Notes: generated by a model not told the origin, from the sequence alone. A stretch of DNA of 64,000 nt from Celeribacter baekdonensis (GCF_900102315.1 NZ_FNBL01000003.1:124001-188000), one strand, 5' to 3'. Counted from the first letter of the stretch, positions 53,030 through 63,416 are shown. Made by a program: numbers and translations.

Positions 53030-53252
53030 TTTAATTCTCCAAATGTTAGGGCGGGACTCCTCCAAGGCTGTAGTCCCGCATGAAGTCGCGCGTATAGGCG
53101 AGATTCTCCCAAATTGAAAGCCCCATCTTGCCTGCCCCGGCACGCGATGGTGCAAATGCGACTTGTGGCCCCGGCAGCTTGCGATATACCTTATCCAAAG
53201 CGCTTTGAATGAGGCGCGTCTAATCCGATTCAGTACAGCTTTGGAGCCTGAT

Positions 53253-54410
53253 ATGGCAAAGACCTTTTTACGCGCGCTTACGGTTTCGCGCGGTCCTATT
53301 TTGGCTTTGGGCGCGGTCGGCGTGGTCTGGGGCACGTTCGCCGCGATGGTTCCCGTCATTAAAATTCAGGCGCAGTCCAGTGATGCGGCCTTTGGCGCTG
53401 CCCTTTTGGGGTCTGCGGCAGGGGGGATGGTGGCCATGTATATCGCCCCCAAACTCTCCGAGACCCTTGGGCGCTTTGTCTTGCCCCTTTTGGCTGGTCT
53501 GTCGATGGTGGTGTTGCAATTGCCGATTTTTGCCGCATCAACCGCCCTGCTTTTCCCCGTGATGGTTGCGCTTGGCATGGCCGTGGCCAGCCTCGACATC
53601 AACGCCAACCTGCGGATTTCGCAACTTGAAGAGCGCCATGGCTTGCATCTCATGAACCTCAATCACGCGATGTTTTCCCTGTGTTTCGGGACTGCAGCGC
53701 TGTTTGTGGCGGCGTTGCGACAGTCCGGTTGGAGCATCGCGCAGGTCTTGCCTCTCATGGGTGGGGTCGTCTTGGTGTTGGGTCTTCTCACATTTGAAGC
53801 GCGCGATCCGGTTGTCCCGGACACCGACGAAGACGGTGCACATGAGACGCCCGGTTTGCCGTGGCGTCCGATCCTGTTGGTTGCTTTGATGTTGTTTGTG
53901 TCCTTTGTGGGCGAAAACGCCATCGAATCCTGGTCGGCGCTGTTTCTTGAACGCGAGCTTGGCGGCGCGGCGGGGCAGGGCGGTTTCGGTCCCTCCACCC
54001 TTGGCTTTACCATGGCCACGTTTCGTCTTTTGGGGCATTTGGGCACGCAGCGGCTCGGCGAGGCACGTGTGGTGCTGTGGTCAGGCGTTTTGGGGGTGAT
54101 CGGGGCGCTGATCCTGTCTCAGGCCCAAACCCAACCGATCGCGCTATTTGGGATTGCCGTCACCGCAATCGGCATGGCGGTGATCGTGCCAACCGCGACC
54201 TCTCTTTTGGGCAAACGCGTGTCGCGCCGCCATCGCAGTCTCGCCATCTCCCGCGCGTGGATGTTGGGCTTTGTCGGCTTTTTTGTCGGACCCTCGACCA
54301 TCGGTTTCGTGTCTGACCATTTCGGGTTGCGCGTGGCGTTTTTATGCGTCGCAGGGATGCTTTCTGTGATCATCCCTGCGGTGCTTTCATTGACCCGCAC
54401 ACGGGGCTGA
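53253..54410 (+). CDS. MFS transporter
   Basis: A 385-residue major facilitator with about 12 membrane segments. It resembles YbjJ/fucose permease-like proteins: [18 protein letters not shown] at the start and the inner loop with [18 protein letters not shown]. Substrate unknown. GGAG precedes ATG 53253. Divergent from rplY, convergent with lldD. Confidence 0.8.
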   Translation: MAKTFLRALTVSRGPILALGAVGVVWGTFAAMVPVIKIQAQSSDAAFGAALLGSAAGGMVAMYIAPKLSETLGRFVLPLLAGLSMVVLQLPIFAASTALLFPVMVALGMAVASLDINANLRISQLEERHGLHLMNLNHAMFSLCFGTAALFVAALRQSGWSIAQVLPLMGGVVLVLGLLTFEARDPVVPDTDEDGAHETPGLPWRPILLVALMLFVSFVGENAIESWSALFLERELGGAAGQGGFGPSTLGFTMATFRLLGHLGTQRLGEARVVLWSGVLGVIGALILSQAQTQPIALFGIAVTAIGMAVIVPTATSLLGKRVSRRHRSLAISRAWMLGFVGFFVGPSTIGFVSDHFGLRVAFLCVAGMLSVIIPAVLSLTRTRG

Positions 54411-54425
54411 GGTGTTTGTCTGGGA

Positions 54426-55589
54426 TTACGCCCAGCGACCGGCGAAATCTTCAGGCACCAAAACCATATCCCGGTCGACCTGATCCACGGTTCTGCGGCC
54501 GCAGAGCGCCATGGTGGTGTCCATTTCCTTTTGGATCACCTCAAGCGCCTTGGTCACGCCAGCTTCGCCCATGGCACCAAGCCCATGGACAAAAGCGCGA
54601 CCAATATAGGTGCCTTTTGCCCCCAGAGCCAAGGCTTTGAGCACGTCTTGACCCGAGCGAATGCCGCTGTCGAGATGCACCTCGATCTTGTCGCCGACCG
54701 CGTCCATGATTTCGGGCAGCATCCGAATGGAGGAGAGCGCGCCATCAAGTTGGCGTCCGCCGTGGTTAGAGACCACAATGGCGTCCGCGCCGATATTGGC
54801 CGCCTGTTTGGCATCTTCCGCGTCCAAAATGCCTTTAAGGATGACGGGACCGTCCCACATCCGGCGCAGTTCGGCGATCCGGTTCCAGTCAAGCGATTGA
54901 TCAAAGGCTTCTGCGGTCCATGCGCTCAGAGAAGACGGGTTGGTGACGCCCTTGGCATGGCCGACGATGTTGCCGAAAAAGCGCCGTTTGGTGCCGAGCA
55001 TTTCAAGGCCCCATTGCGCCTTGGTCATCATATTGGCGATGGATTTGGGTGTAAGTTTGGGCGGGGCGGAAAGGCCGTTTTTCAAGTCTTTGTGACGCTG
55101 GCCCATGATTTGCAAATCGACGGTGATCACCAGAGCGGAACATTTGGCCTCTGTGGCACGGGCAATCAGGCGACGCATGAAATCGTCGTCTTTGAGGGTG
55201 TACACCTGAAACCAAAAGGGTTTGTCCGTGTGTTCGGCGACATCTTCGATGGAACAGATCGACATTGTCGACAGGGTGAAAGGCACGCCAAATTTTGCCG
55301 CCGCCTTGGCCGCTTTGATCTCGCCATCGGCGCGCTGCATCCCGGTCAGCCCCACAGGGGCAAGGGCCACGGGCATGGCCACATCTTGCCCAATCATTTT
55401 AGAGGCGGTCGAGCGGCCCGTCATGTCCACTGCAATGCGTTGGCGCAGGCGGATCTTGTCAAAATCGGTGACATTTTCGCGAAAGGTCTGCTCGGTCCAA
55501 GACCCGCTTTCGCAATAGTCATAAAACATCTTTGGCGTGCGTATTTTATGCAGCCGTTTGAGATCATAAATATTGGTGATGACAGGCAT
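54426..55589 (-). CDS. lldD: FMN-dependent L-lactate dehydrogenase
   Basis: A 387-residue FMN-dependent alpha-hydroxy-acid dehydrogenase. The FMN and catalytic region is VSNHGGRQLDGA with the active His, and DSGIRSGQDVLKALALGAKGTYIGRA is the phosphate site. The HRT-type segment near IAVDMTGRST and the length fit LldD, which passes electrons from lactate to the respiratory chain. Other 2-hydroxy-acid substrates are possible. Confidence 0.88.
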   Translation of the reverse strand: MPVITNIYDLKRLHKIRTPKMFYDYCESGSWTEQTFRENVTDFDKIRLRQRIAVDMTGRSTASKMIGQDVAMPVALAPVGLTGMQRADGEIKAAKAAAKFGVPFTLSTMSICSIEDVAEHTDKPFWFQVYTLKDDDFMRRLIARATEAKCSALVITVDLQIMGQRHKDLKNGLSAPPKLTPKSIANMMTKAQWGLEMLGTKRRFFGNIVGHAKGVTNPSSLSAWTAEAFDQSLDWNRIAELRRMWDGPVILKGILDAEDAKQAANIGADAIVVSNHGGRQLDGALSSIRMLPEIMDAVGDKIEVHLDSGIRSGQDVLKALALGAKGTYIGRAFVHGLGAMGEAGVTKALEVIQKEMDTTMALCGRRTVDQVDRDMVLVPEDFAGRWA

Positions 55590-55816
55590 TGTTGATCCTA
55601 TTGGTCGGATTGGTTTTCTTATTTAACCAATTTGCACATATTGTGGCTGAGGCCAAGACCAATTGCTGCGGCGTTTTACGCGGGCATCGCACAGGGGCGG
55701 CTTTATGGGGGCATGGGAGGTCTGGGCACTGCATGGGCACAGTCGCCATTTGGTCAACGCAACTCCGCTATGGGTTTGTTGTCTGGAGCCTGGCTTGGAC
55801 GTAACGGCGCGGTCGA

Positions 55817-56704
55817 TTACAGGCTCATAAAAATGGCAATGTTCTCGTGCAGCTTCGTGTCCAGAAACTCAATGCCAAAGGACATGTCCGGCAACAGGTT
55901 GATCATGTCTTGGCTATTTGGGTCTTCAATGATCCCTTGAAACAGAGTTTCAAGGCCGACCCAGTCCTGCCATGTGTTGAAAGCCGCCTGTTCAAGCACA
56001 TCTGGTTGCGCAATGGGGGATTGTGCCGGGCGCACGAAAGTCAGATCAAAGATATTCTGGTCGAAGGTCGCAAGGATGCCTTTGAGGCTTTCCACTTGGG
56101 CGGTCTCTGTTTGCCCAGTTTGCGACGCATGCGCAAGGTGGATGAGGCAGGCCTCTTTGCCCGCCTCTTGCAACAGTTGGCTTTGATTCGTGGCTGTGGT
56201 GATAATCCGGGTTCGGGCCAGTTTTTCGGGCGCTTGGTTGACCGAGGTTTGAAGTTCCAAAGATTGGGAAACATTGCGCCAAAGTTTTTCCAGAGATTGA
56301 GACTTAAACGTAAGTTTGAGGACCTCTTCATCCGTAAGCCCCGTGCCCGAGAGAAAGGCCACCGCTTTTTTGTCGAGTCCTTTCCAAACCATTGCAACAG
56401 AGCCAATTTGGGTGCGGATATTGCCGTTGGTGATCGGGGAGATGGTGTCAGTGCCCTCGGTGAGTGCCAAAAGAGCCGTAGAAATCTTTGTGCGTGTCTG
56501 TTCGATCACCCGACGATTGCGTGCGACATCAATTCCGGCCTGCGCGAAACAGATACTGCGGACAAGGCGATGCCCAAGCGCGCTTTGCTCCCCGATCAAG
56601 AGCACATGTTGGTCATATGATGTCTCTGCCTGCGCGGCGCGCAGGGGGCCGAGACTGGAGACCACAGTTAAACAAATCACAAAGAGGAGGCGGATGAAGG
56701 GCAT
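55817..56704 (-). CDS. Exported protein with PilJ-type (type IV pili MCP N-terminal) domains
   Basis: A 295-residue exported protein. A signal peptide (1-24, ending AAQAE) is followed by two predicted helical PilJ-like units (about 30-150 and 165-290). Typical stretches are VLLIGEQSALGHRLVRSICFAQAGID and NQSQLLQEAGKEACLIHLA. In most proteins this domain is fused to methyl-accepting or kinase modules; here it stands alone. A longer frame to 56797 starts inside a terminator. Ligand sensing at the periplasm is a guess. Confidence 0.72.
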   Translation of the reverse strand: MPFIRLLFVICLTVVSSLGPLRAAQAETSYDQHVLLIGEQSALGHRLVRSICFAQAGIDVARNRRVIEQTRTKISTALLALTEGTDTISPITNGNIRTQIGSVAMVWKGLDKKAVAFLSGTGLTDEEVLKLTFKSQSLEKLWRNVSQSLELQTSVNQAPEKLARTRIITTATNQSQLLQEAGKEACLIHLAHASQTGQTETAQVESLKGILATFDQNIFDLTFVRPAQSPIAQPDVLEQAAFNTWQDWVGLETLFQGIIEDPNSQDMINLLPDMSFGIEFLDTKLHENIAIFMSL

Positions 56705-56781
56705 GGACGTCTCGCTGGTTTCACTGCGCTGACCTTGTGCGATTCGTCTTTCCATTCTCTTAAATTGCGGCCAGATGACAT

Positions 56782-56810
56782 AAAAAAAGCCCGCCAAACA
56801 GCGGGCTTTT
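56782..56810 (-). terminator. Terminator of the carboxyspermidine operon
   Basis: On the minus strand GAAAAGCCCGC and GCGGGC pair in a stem with loop TGTTTG, followed by a run of seven T. It lies 18 bases after the dehydrogenase stop. Confidence 0.9.
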
Positions 56811-56828
56811 CAGCGCGGTGAGGCGGGG

Positions 56829-58073
56829 TTACGCGTCCCAGGCTTTGTCTTCGCCGCCAAGGCCGCCGATCTGAACACGGGTTGGGAGCCCCATCTTGTC
56901 GAGCAGCGTAAAGAACGGTTTCGGGTCCATTTCCTCAACGTTTTTCATGGTCTTCGCATCCCATTCGCCAGAGGCCACCAACATCGCAGCCGCCACAGGA
57001 GGCACACCCGCCGTGTAGGAAATGCCTTGGCTGCCGACCTCATCAAAGGCCTCTTTGTGATCGGCAACATTGTAGACGAACATCTCGATATCCTTGCCGT
57101 CTTTCACGCCTTTCACCAGATCGCCGATACAGGTTTTCCCGGTGTAATCCGGGGCCAAGGACGACGGGTCGGGCAACACGGCTTTGACGACTTTGAGCGG
57201 CACGACCTCCTGGCCTTCAGCGGTTGTCACCGGCTGTTCGGACAAAAGGCCGAGGTTTTTCAAAACGGTAAAGACGTTGATGTAATGATCGCCAAAGCCC
57301 ATCCAGAACCGCACATCGGCTTTGGGGTAATTGGCGGCGAGGCTGTGCACCTCGTCATGGCCGGATTGATAGGCCTTTTGCATCCCCACAACGGGCAGGT
57401 CCCATTCGCGGCCAGAGGCGAACATCGACGTCTCTTTCCATTGCTGGTCTTCCCAGTAATAGACCGTGCCGGTGAATTCGCGAAAGTTGATTTCGGGGTC
57501 GAAATTGGTGGCGAAATATTTGCCATGCGAGCCGGCGTTGATGTCGACGATGTCGATGGATTTGACCTCGTCCATCTGATCGGCGGCAAAGCGGGCAAAG
57601 GCGTTGACCACACCCGGATCAAAGCCCGCGCCAAGGATCGCGGTGACACCTTTCTCGGCGCAGAGGTCGCGCTTTTTCCATTCATAATTGCCATACCACG
57701 GCGGGATCTCGCAAATTTTGGCCGGGTCTTCGTGGATCGCCGTGTCGATATAGGCCGCGCCCGTTTCGATACAGGCGTCCATCACTGTCATGTTCACAAA
57801 GGCGGAGCCGACGTTGATCACGATCTGGGCACCGGTCTTGCGGATCAGGCTTGCTACCGCCGCGCTGTCCATCGCATCGACCTGATGGGCCGCAAGAACG
57901 CCCTCTTGTTTCATCGCGCGTTTTGACTGCACGGACTCAAGGATCGCTTCGCATTTTGCGAGCGTCCGGCTGGCGATATGAATATCCCCCAGCACATCGT
58001 TGTTTTGAGCGCATTTATGCGCCACGACCTGAGCGACGCCGCCTGCGCCAATGATGAGTACGTTCCGTTTCAA
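56829..58073 (-). CDS. Carboxynorspermidine dehydrogenase (saccharopine dehydrogenase-like)
   Basis: A 414-residue saccharopine-dehydrogenase-family protein. The NADPH loop is VLIIGAGGVAQVVAHK, and NFREFTGTVYYW and IGTAGVPP-like SYTAGVPPVAAAML blocks follow. It reductively condenses aspartate semialdehyde with putrescine (or diaminopropane) to carboxyspermidine (or carboxynorspermidine). It directly follows the matching decarboxylase gene, 43 bases apart. The pair replaces the SAM-dependent SpeD/SpeE route. Aspartate semialdehyde also arises from the ectoine pathway in this window. Confidence 0.88.
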   Translation of the reverse strand: MKRNVLIIGAGGVAQVVAHKCAQNNDVLGDIHIASRTLAKCEAILESVQSKRAMKQEGVLAAHQVDAMDSAAVASLIRKTGAQIVINVGSAFVNMTVMDACIETGAAYIDTAIHEDPAKICEIPPWYGNYEWKKRDLCAEKGVTAILGAGFDPGVVNAFARFAADQMDEVKSIDIVDINAGSHGKYFATNFDPEINFREFTGTVYYWEDQQWKETSMFASGREWDLPVVGMQKAYQSGHDEVHSLAANYPKADVRFWMGFGDHYINVFTVLKNLGLLSEQPVTTAEGQEVVPLKVVKAVLPDPSSLAPDYTGKTCIGDLVKGVKDGKDIEMFVYNVADHKEAFDEVGSQGISYTAGVPPVAAAMLVASGEWDAKTMKNVEEMDPKPFFTLLDKMGLPTRVQIGGLGGEDKAWDA

Positions 58074-58116
58074 CGGTCGAGACCCCCTATCGTTTGGGTG
58101 GTGAGTGAAAGCGGGC

Positions 58117-59226
58117 TCAGCCGAGCGCCGCGACGAAATCCTGATACCCGAATGTGCGGGCTATGGTGATGGACCCATCCAATTCGCGCAGGGCGATGGA
58201 GGGCATTTGCACACCGTTAAACCAGTTCTTTTTAACCATTGTGTAACCGGCTGCGTCCTGAATCGAGATTTTATCGCCAATTTCGAGCGGTTTGTCGAAC
58301 AAGGCGTCGCCAAATATGTCCCCGGCCAAACAGGTTTTGCCCGCGATTTGATAGGCATGCGTGCCGTTTTGCGGCAATTTTGCCGTCTCACGGTAGATCA
58401 ACAGATCAAGCATATGCGCCTCGATCGAACTGTCGACGATGGCAACTTTTTTGCCCCGATCTTCACTCTTGGTGTCGATGATGTCGAGGACGGACACTTC
58501 CAACGTGGTCGAGCCGGTGATCGACGCCTCGCCGGGTTCAAGATAGACCTGAACGCCCATGGCATCCGAGAAGGCTTTGAGCCGATCCGCGAGCTTGTCC
58601 AAAGGATAGTCATCGCCGGTGAAATGAATGCCACCGCCCAAAGAGACCCAGTCCAAACGTTTCAAAAACGTGCCAAACTCGGCCTCGATCCGGGTCAATT
58701 GGTCGGAAAACAGATCAAAATCGCGGTTTTCACAATTATAGTGGATCATCACGCCGGTGATGCGATCCAACGCACTTTCCAGACGGTCCATGTCCCATTC
58801 GCCCAGCCGTGAAAACGGTCGTGCCGGGTCCGCCAGATCAAATCCCGAGGTTGAAAACCGCGGGTTCAGGCGCAGGCCGGTGGCAATGCCTGTCGCCTTG
58901 GCACCGAAACGATCCAACTGCCCGAGAGAGTTGAAAATCAGCTTGTCGGCATGGGTGACAGCCTCGTCAATCTCGTGATCAGCCCAGCCAACGGAATAGC
59001 CATGGGTTTCCTTGCCGAATTTCTCCGCGCCAAGTTTCAGCTCATAGAGCGACGACGAGGTCGTCCCGTCCATATAGTCGCGCATGAAATCGAACGCTGG
59101 CCATGTGGAAAAACACTTGAGCGCCAAAAGCGCTTTGGCGCCGGAGCGCTCACGCAGCCGGGCGATTTTTTCCATGTTGGGTAACAGGCGGGCCTTGTCG
59201 ATGAGGTAGTAAGGCGTCTGGATCAT
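58117..59226 (-). CDS. nspC: Carboxynorspermidine decarboxylase
   Basis: A 369-residue fold-type III PLP decarboxylase. The PLP Lys is near AKALLALKCFSTWP (about residue 32), and the WVSLGGGIHFTGDDYP and YLEPGEASI segments bind phosphate. It decarboxylates carboxynorspermidine or carboxyspermidine to the triamine. I chose ATG 59226 (MIQTPYYL); the frame reaches 59274 without ribosome site. First gene of the two-gene polyamine operon. Confidence 0.9.
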   Translation of the reverse strand: MIQTPYYLIDKARLLPNMEKIARLRERSGAKALLALKCFSTWPAFDFMRDYMDGTTSSSLYELKLGAEKFGKETHGYSVGWADHEIDEAVTHADKLIFNSLGQLDRFGAKATGIATGLRLNPRFSTSGFDLADPARPFSRLGEWDMDRLESALDRITGVMIHYNCENRDFDLFSDQLTRIEAEFGTFLKRLDWVSLGGGIHFTGDDYPLDKLADRLKAFSDAMGVQVYLEPGEASITGSTTLEVSVLDIIDTKSEDRGKKVAIVDSSIEAHMLDLLIYRETAKLPQNGTHAYQIAGKTCLAGDIFGDALFDKPLEIGDKISIQDAAGYTMVKKNWFNGVQMPSIALRELDGSITIARTFGYQDFVAALG

Positions 59227-59454
59227 CGTGGGTCCCCTCACAGTTTCAAAAGGGATGAACGGTGTGAGGGGCACTTAGGGCGATTCATCCCATGAGGCAA
59301 GCAAAACATGGGAGATGAAGTGCGACAGTTTTCTAAGAGAACAGGCGACGAAAACGTGATGGCAAGGTGAGCGGCCTGCGCTTGACCGTCTTGGGCGAGA
59401 TATGCTCCATAGGTGCTCCGACTTTGGTGTTCCGACGTTACAAGACAGGCCTGC

Positions 59455-59925
59455 ATGACCGATCTTCATTTTGTCCGTTTGACGGAGGTCCCTGCCGCCG
59501 ACATCTTGGGCCACATGCGCGATCCGCGTGTGGCGGAGCATATGCCGCTGTTGTCTATGCCCTGGACCGAGGAAACCGTCGCCGCGTTTGTGGCCGCCAA
59601 GGACGCCTGCTGGACGCGGGACGGGTTGGGGCATTGGGCGTTTCTTGCGGACGGGACCTATGTCGGCTGGGGCGGGTTTCAAAAGGAAGGCGATGAGTGG
59701 GATTTCGGTCTCGTTCTGCGCCCGGACCACTTTGGTCTCGGGGTCAAAATCGCGAAAAAGGCGTTGGACTTCGCCCGCAAGGACGCGCGCATCCCCTATG
59801 TCACCTTCCTCTTGCCGCCCTCGCGGCGCCGCCTTGGGGCGCTGCGACGGATGGGTGCGCAGCAAGTCGGCGACATCCTCTATGAGGGCAACCGCTTTCT
59901 CAAATTCCGGCTGGAAACGAGATGA
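59455..59925 (+). CDS. GNAT-family N-acetyltransferase
   Basis: A 156-residue GNAT protein, with YVGWGGFQKEGDEWDFGLVL (beta4-beta5) and the CoA loop region HFGLGVKIAKKALDFARK, where Gln/Arg-x-x-Gly-x-Gly/Ala is imperfect (FGLGVKI). Substrate unknown. ATG 59455. It converges with trpA, 19 bases between the stops. Confidence 0.82.
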   Translation: MTDLHFVRLTEVPAADILGHMRDPRVAEHMPLLSMPWTEETVAAFVAAKDACWTRDGLGHWAFLADGTYVGWGGFQKEGDEWDFGLVLRPDHFGLGVKIAKKALDFARKDARIPYVTFLLPPSRRRLGALRRMGAQQVGDILYEGNRFLKFRLETR

Positions 59926-59944
59926 GAGCGCTCAGAGTTCCACC

Positions 59945-60736
59945 TCACGCCCGGTGCGCACCATCGGCCAAGGCGGCGACATAGGCGATGATCTCGTCCA
60001 CCGACTTGCCCTGTGCGATCTCATTGACAATCGCTGACCCGACCACGGTGCCATCCGCGACGGCGGCGATCTCTTGGGCTTTCTCGGGTGTGCGCACGCC
60101 GAAGCCCACGATCACGGGCAGGTCGGTTTTGGCCTTGATCCGCGCCACTTCCGGGGCAACATCGGCACCAGAGGCGGCGGCGGCACCGGTGATCCCGGTG
60201 ATCGAGACGTAATAGACAAAGCCTGAGGTGTTGGTCAGCACTTTCGGCAGGCGTTTGTCATCGGTCGTCGGCGTGGCTAGGCGGATGAAATTCATCCCGG
60301 CCTTTTGCGCCGGAATGCACAGCTCGTCATCCTCTTCGGGCGGCAAATCGACGATGATCAACCCGTCAATTCCGGCCGCAACCGCGTCGACCAAAAACTT
60401 ATCGACACCGCGCGAATAGATCGGGTTGTAATAGCCCATCAAAACGATCGGGGTGGTGTCATCAAGCTTGCGAAATTCTGCTGCCATATCAAGGGTCTTT
60501 TGCAAGGTCATGCCATGATCCAGCGCGCGTTGGCCGGCCAGTTGAATGGTTGGACCATCGGCCATCGGATCGGTAAAGGGCAGCCCTAACTCGATGATGT
60601 CGACACCCGCACCGGGCAGGGCTTTGACAATCTCAAGCGACTTTTCAACATCGGGATCACCCGCCATCACATAGGCGACAAAGGCTTTTTTGCCCTGAGC
60701 TTTCAGTTCGGCGAATTTGGCGTCGATGCGGGTCAT
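59945..60736 (-). CDS. trpA: Tryptophan synthase alpha chain
   Basis: A 263-residue TIM-barrel enzyme. The catalytic Glu is in [16 protein letters not shown] and the Asp in [21 protein letters not shown] is the phosphate loop. It releases indole from indole-glycerol phosphate and passes it to TrpB. GGAGG precedes ATG 60736. It is about 11.4 kb away from trpB and on the opposite strand. Confidence 0.96.
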   Translation of the reverse strand: MTRIDAKFAELKAQGKKAFVAYVMAGDPDVEKSLEIVKALPGAGVDIIELGLPFTDPMADGPTIQLAGQRALDHGMTLQKTLDMAAEFRKLDDTTPIVLMGYYNPIYSRGVDKFLVDAVAAGIDGLIIVDLPPEEDDELCIPAQKAGMNFIRLATPTTDDKRLPKVLTNTSGFVYYVSITGITGAAAASGADVAPEVARIKAKTDLPVIVGFGVRTPEKAQEIAAVADGTVVGSAIVNEIAQGKSVDEIIAYVAALADGAHRA

Positions 60737-60862
60737 AGGGGCCTCCGGCTTGAACTTGTTCACCGGGTTTGGCCGATCTTTGCGCCAAGTGCAATGGGGA
60801 AGGCTTGCGCGAGGCCTCTTTGGGCCTTAGACACGCGTGGAATCTGAACAAAGGGACGCGAT

Positions 60863-61960
60863 ATGGGCTTTAAAATGGGAATTGTCGGGCTGCCGAACGT
60901 GGGCAAATCGACGCTGTTTAATGCTCTGACCAAAACGGCAGCAGCACAGGCGGCGAATTTTCCGTTCTGTACGATTGAACCCAACGTGGGCGAGGTCGCG
61001 GTGCCGGATGCGCGTCTGGACAGTTTGGCGGAGATCGCCGGGTCGAAACAGATCATCCCGACACGAATGACATTTGTGGACATCGCGGGACTGGTCAAAG
61101 GCGCCTCAAAGGGCGAGGGGCTTGGCAACCAATTCTTGGCCAACATCCGCGAATGCGACGCCATCGCCCATGTGGTCCGCTGTTTTGAAGATGGCGATGT
61201 GACCCATGTCGAGGGCCGTGTGGACCCGGTCGATGATGCGCAGGTGATCGAGATGGAATTGATGCTGGCCGATCTGGAAAGCATCGAGAAACGCCGGGCC
61301 AATTTGGCGCGCAAACTCAAAGGCAATGACAAAGAGGCGCTTCAACAAGACCGCCTTTTGGCCGCCGCCCAAGCAGCACTTGAGGCTGACAAACCGGCCC
61401 GGTCCGTCGAGATCGACCCGGATGACATGAAGCAATGGCGGATGCTGCAACTTTTGACGCAAAAGCCGATCCTCTATGTTTGTAACGTTGAGGAAGAAAA
61501 CGCCGCCAAGGGCAATGCGCATTCAGAAGCGGTCGCCAAAATGGCCGCGGAGCAGGGCGCGGGCGCGGTGGTGATTTCCGCCAAGATCGAGGAAGAGATT
61601 TCTCAGCTTGAAGCGGAAGAAGCGGAAATGTTCTTGGGCGAAATGGGCCTCGAAGAAGCCGGTCTCGACCGTCTGATCCGCGCTGGCTACGAATTGCTGC
61701 ATCTGGAAACCTATTTCACCGTCGGCCCGAAAGAGGCCCGCGCTTGGACCATTCAAAAAGGCACCGCCGCACCGCAAGCGGCGGGTGTGATCCACGGCGA
61801 TTTTGAAAAAGGCTTCATCCGCGCGGAAACCATCGCTTTTGCAGACTTTGTGACATTTAAAGGCGAAACTGGCGCGAAAGAAGCCGGTAAAATGCGCGCT
61901 GAGGGCAAGAGCTACATCGTCCAAGATGGCGATGTGATGCACTTTTTGTTCAGCCGCTGA
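60863..61960 (+). CDS. ychF: Redox-regulated ATPase YchF (OLA1 family)
   Basis: A 365-residue Obg-related P-loop protein. G1 is [15 protein letters not shown]3 is [20 protein letters not shown], and the C-terminal TGS domain (about 280-365) ends the chain. The NKxD motif is altered (CNVEEENA), as usual in this ATP-preferring family. It links to translation and oxidative stress response. Divergent from trpA. Confidence 0.96.
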   Translation: MGFKMGIVGLPNVGKSTLFNALTKTAAAQAANFPFCTIEPNVGEVAVPDARLDSLAEIAGSKQIIPTRMTFVDIAGLVKGASKGEGLGNQFLANIRECDAIAHVVRCFEDGDVTHVEGRVDPVDDAQVIEMELMLADLESIEKRRANLARKLKGNDKEALQQDRLLAAAQAALEADKPARSVEIDPDDMKQWRMLQLLTQKPILYVCNVEEENAAKGNAHSEAVAKMAAEQGAGAVVISAKIEEEISQLEAEEAEMFLGEMGLEEAGLDRLIRAGYELLHLETYFTVGPKEARAWTIQKGTAAPQAAGVIHGDFEKGFIRAETIAFADFVTFKGETGAKEAGKMRAEGKSYIVQDGDVMHFLFSR

Positions 61961-61990
61961 GGCGGTTTGCACCAGATCTAAAATCTTTGA

Positions 61991-62015
61991 GGGCCGTCCG
62001 TTTGGGCGGTCCTTT
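61991..62015 (+). terminator. Hairpin terminator after ychF
   Basis: GGGCCGTCC and GGGCGGTCC pair in a nine-base stem (two G-T pairs) with a TTT run. It may serve both convergent genes. Confidence 0.6.
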
Positions 62016-62018
62016 ATG

Positions 62019-63416
62019 TTACATAAAGCGGCGCAGGCGTTTGAGAAGACGGGCTTTGAGGCCTTTGAAAGGCGGCTCCACCAAAGCCATCCCGTTCCAT
62101 TTCACTTGCCGGACCACAGGTTTGAGATGGGAAAACGTCTCGAACCCGGCGCGGCCATGATAGGCGCCCATGCCAGAGGCGCCAACGCCCCCAAAGGGCA
62201 GCGTATCAAAGCCCACATGGATCACAGTGTCATTGACCGTCACACCGCCTGAAATGGAGTGATCGAGCCACAGGGTCTGTTCGGCGCGGTCCTCTGCAAA
62301 GACATAAAGCGCCAGCGGATGATCGCGCCCGGCGACGAAATCAAGCGCTTGTTGCGGCGTGTCATAGGGCAGGATCGGCAGGATCGGCCCAAAGATTTCC
62401 TCCTGCATCAAGGCGATGTCCAAAGGTGGGTCGAGCACGAGGGCGGGGGCGAATTTGCGGGCATTCCCGGTGCCGCCGTCAAGCCGGATCACCTCGGCCC
62501 CGCGCGTTTTTGCCTCCGACAACAGCGCATCAAGCCGGGTCAGGTGACGCTCCGTGATGATCCCGGCAAAATCCGGGCTTTGCGCGCCTTGCGGATAAAA
62601 CTGCATCATCGCGCCCATCACTGCGTCGGCCATGGGGCCAATCTTATGACGCGGCACCAAAACATAATCGGGCGCGACACAGACCTGACCGGCATTGGCG
62701 GTTTTGCCCCAGGCGATGCGCCGCGCGGCGCGGTCCAGATCGGCGGAGGGCATCAGAATGGCGGGGGATTTGCCGCCCAGTTCCAAGGTCACGGGCGTCA
62801 AATTGCGCGCTGCCGCTTCGGCCACTTTGCGGCCCACAGCGGTGGAGCCGGTGAAAAAAAGGTGATCAAAGGGCAGGGCGGAAAACGCCGCTGACACATC
62901 GGGGCCGCCGGTGATCACGTTGATTTCGTCGGGGGCGAAGGCCTCGGTGATCATATCGCGTAAGACGGCGGAGGTGCGCGGCGTCAATTCCGAAGGTTTC
63001 AGCATCACCCGATTGCCCGCAGCCAGAGCCGCCGCGATGGGCGCAAGCGACAGCATCACCGGAAAATTCCATGGTGCGATCACACCGACCACGCCCAAGG
63101 GCTGTGGTCGAATTTCGGCGCGAGCAGGTTTGTAAATCAACGGCGTGCGCACGCGCCGGATTTTCATCCAAGCTTTGAGATGGCGCTTGGCGGTGCGAAT
63201 CTCGCCAAAACTCACGTCGATGTCAAAGGTCCGGCTTTCCTGCGCACTGCGATGGGAAAAATCGTCGGACATGGCGGTGAGCAGCGCGGGCTCTGCTTTG
63301 GTCAGGGCGTTCTCCAGCCGTGTGAGGCGGTCGAGGCGCACCTCATAGGATACCACTGGCTCCGCGCGATGGGCACGGCGCATGGCCTCAAAAACGGATG
63401 GCATCTCGGTACTCAT
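62019..63416 (-). CDS. Coniferyl-aldehyde-type aldehyde dehydrogenase
   Basis: A 465-residue aldehyde dehydrogenase of the CALDH/ALDH3-like group: no long C-terminal mobile loop, and NAD site VIAPWNFPVMLSLAP. The general base is in TLELGGKSPAI and the catalytic Cys in NAGQVCVAPDYVL. SMDDFxHRS-like segment AMSDDFSHRSAQES and the C-terminal FKGLKARLLKRL fit coniferyl aldehyde dehydrogenases. Substrate may be aromatic or long-chain aldehydes. Confidence 0.85.
   Translation of the reverse strand: MSTEMPSVFEAMRRAHRAEPVVSYEVRLDRLTRLENALTKAEPALLTAMSDDFSHRSAQESRTFDIDVSFGEIRTAKRHLKAWMKIRRVRTPLIYKPARAEIRPQPLGVVGVIAPWNFPVMLSLAPIAAALAAGNRVMLKPSELTPRTSAVLRDMITEAFAPDEINVITGGPDVSAAFSALPFDHLFFTGSTAVGRKVAEAAARNLTPVTLELGGKSPAILMPSADLDRAARRIAWGKTANAGQVCVAPDYVLVPRHKIGPMADAVMGAMMQFYPQGAQSPDFAGIITERHLTRLDALLSEAKTRGAEVIRLDGGTGNARKFAPALVLDPPLDIALMQEEIFGPILPILPYDTPQQALDFVAGRDHPLALYVFAEDRAEQTLWLDHSISGGVTVNDTVIHVGFDTLPFGGVGASGMGAYHGRAGFETFSHLKPVVRQVKWNGMALVEPPFKGLKARLLKRLRRFM

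Noticed and set aside
55632-55940. Plus-strand ORF of about 100 codons between lldD and the PilJ gene
   Set aside because: It overlaps the end of the PilJ-type gene antisense, has no ribosome site and shows no protein-like pattern.
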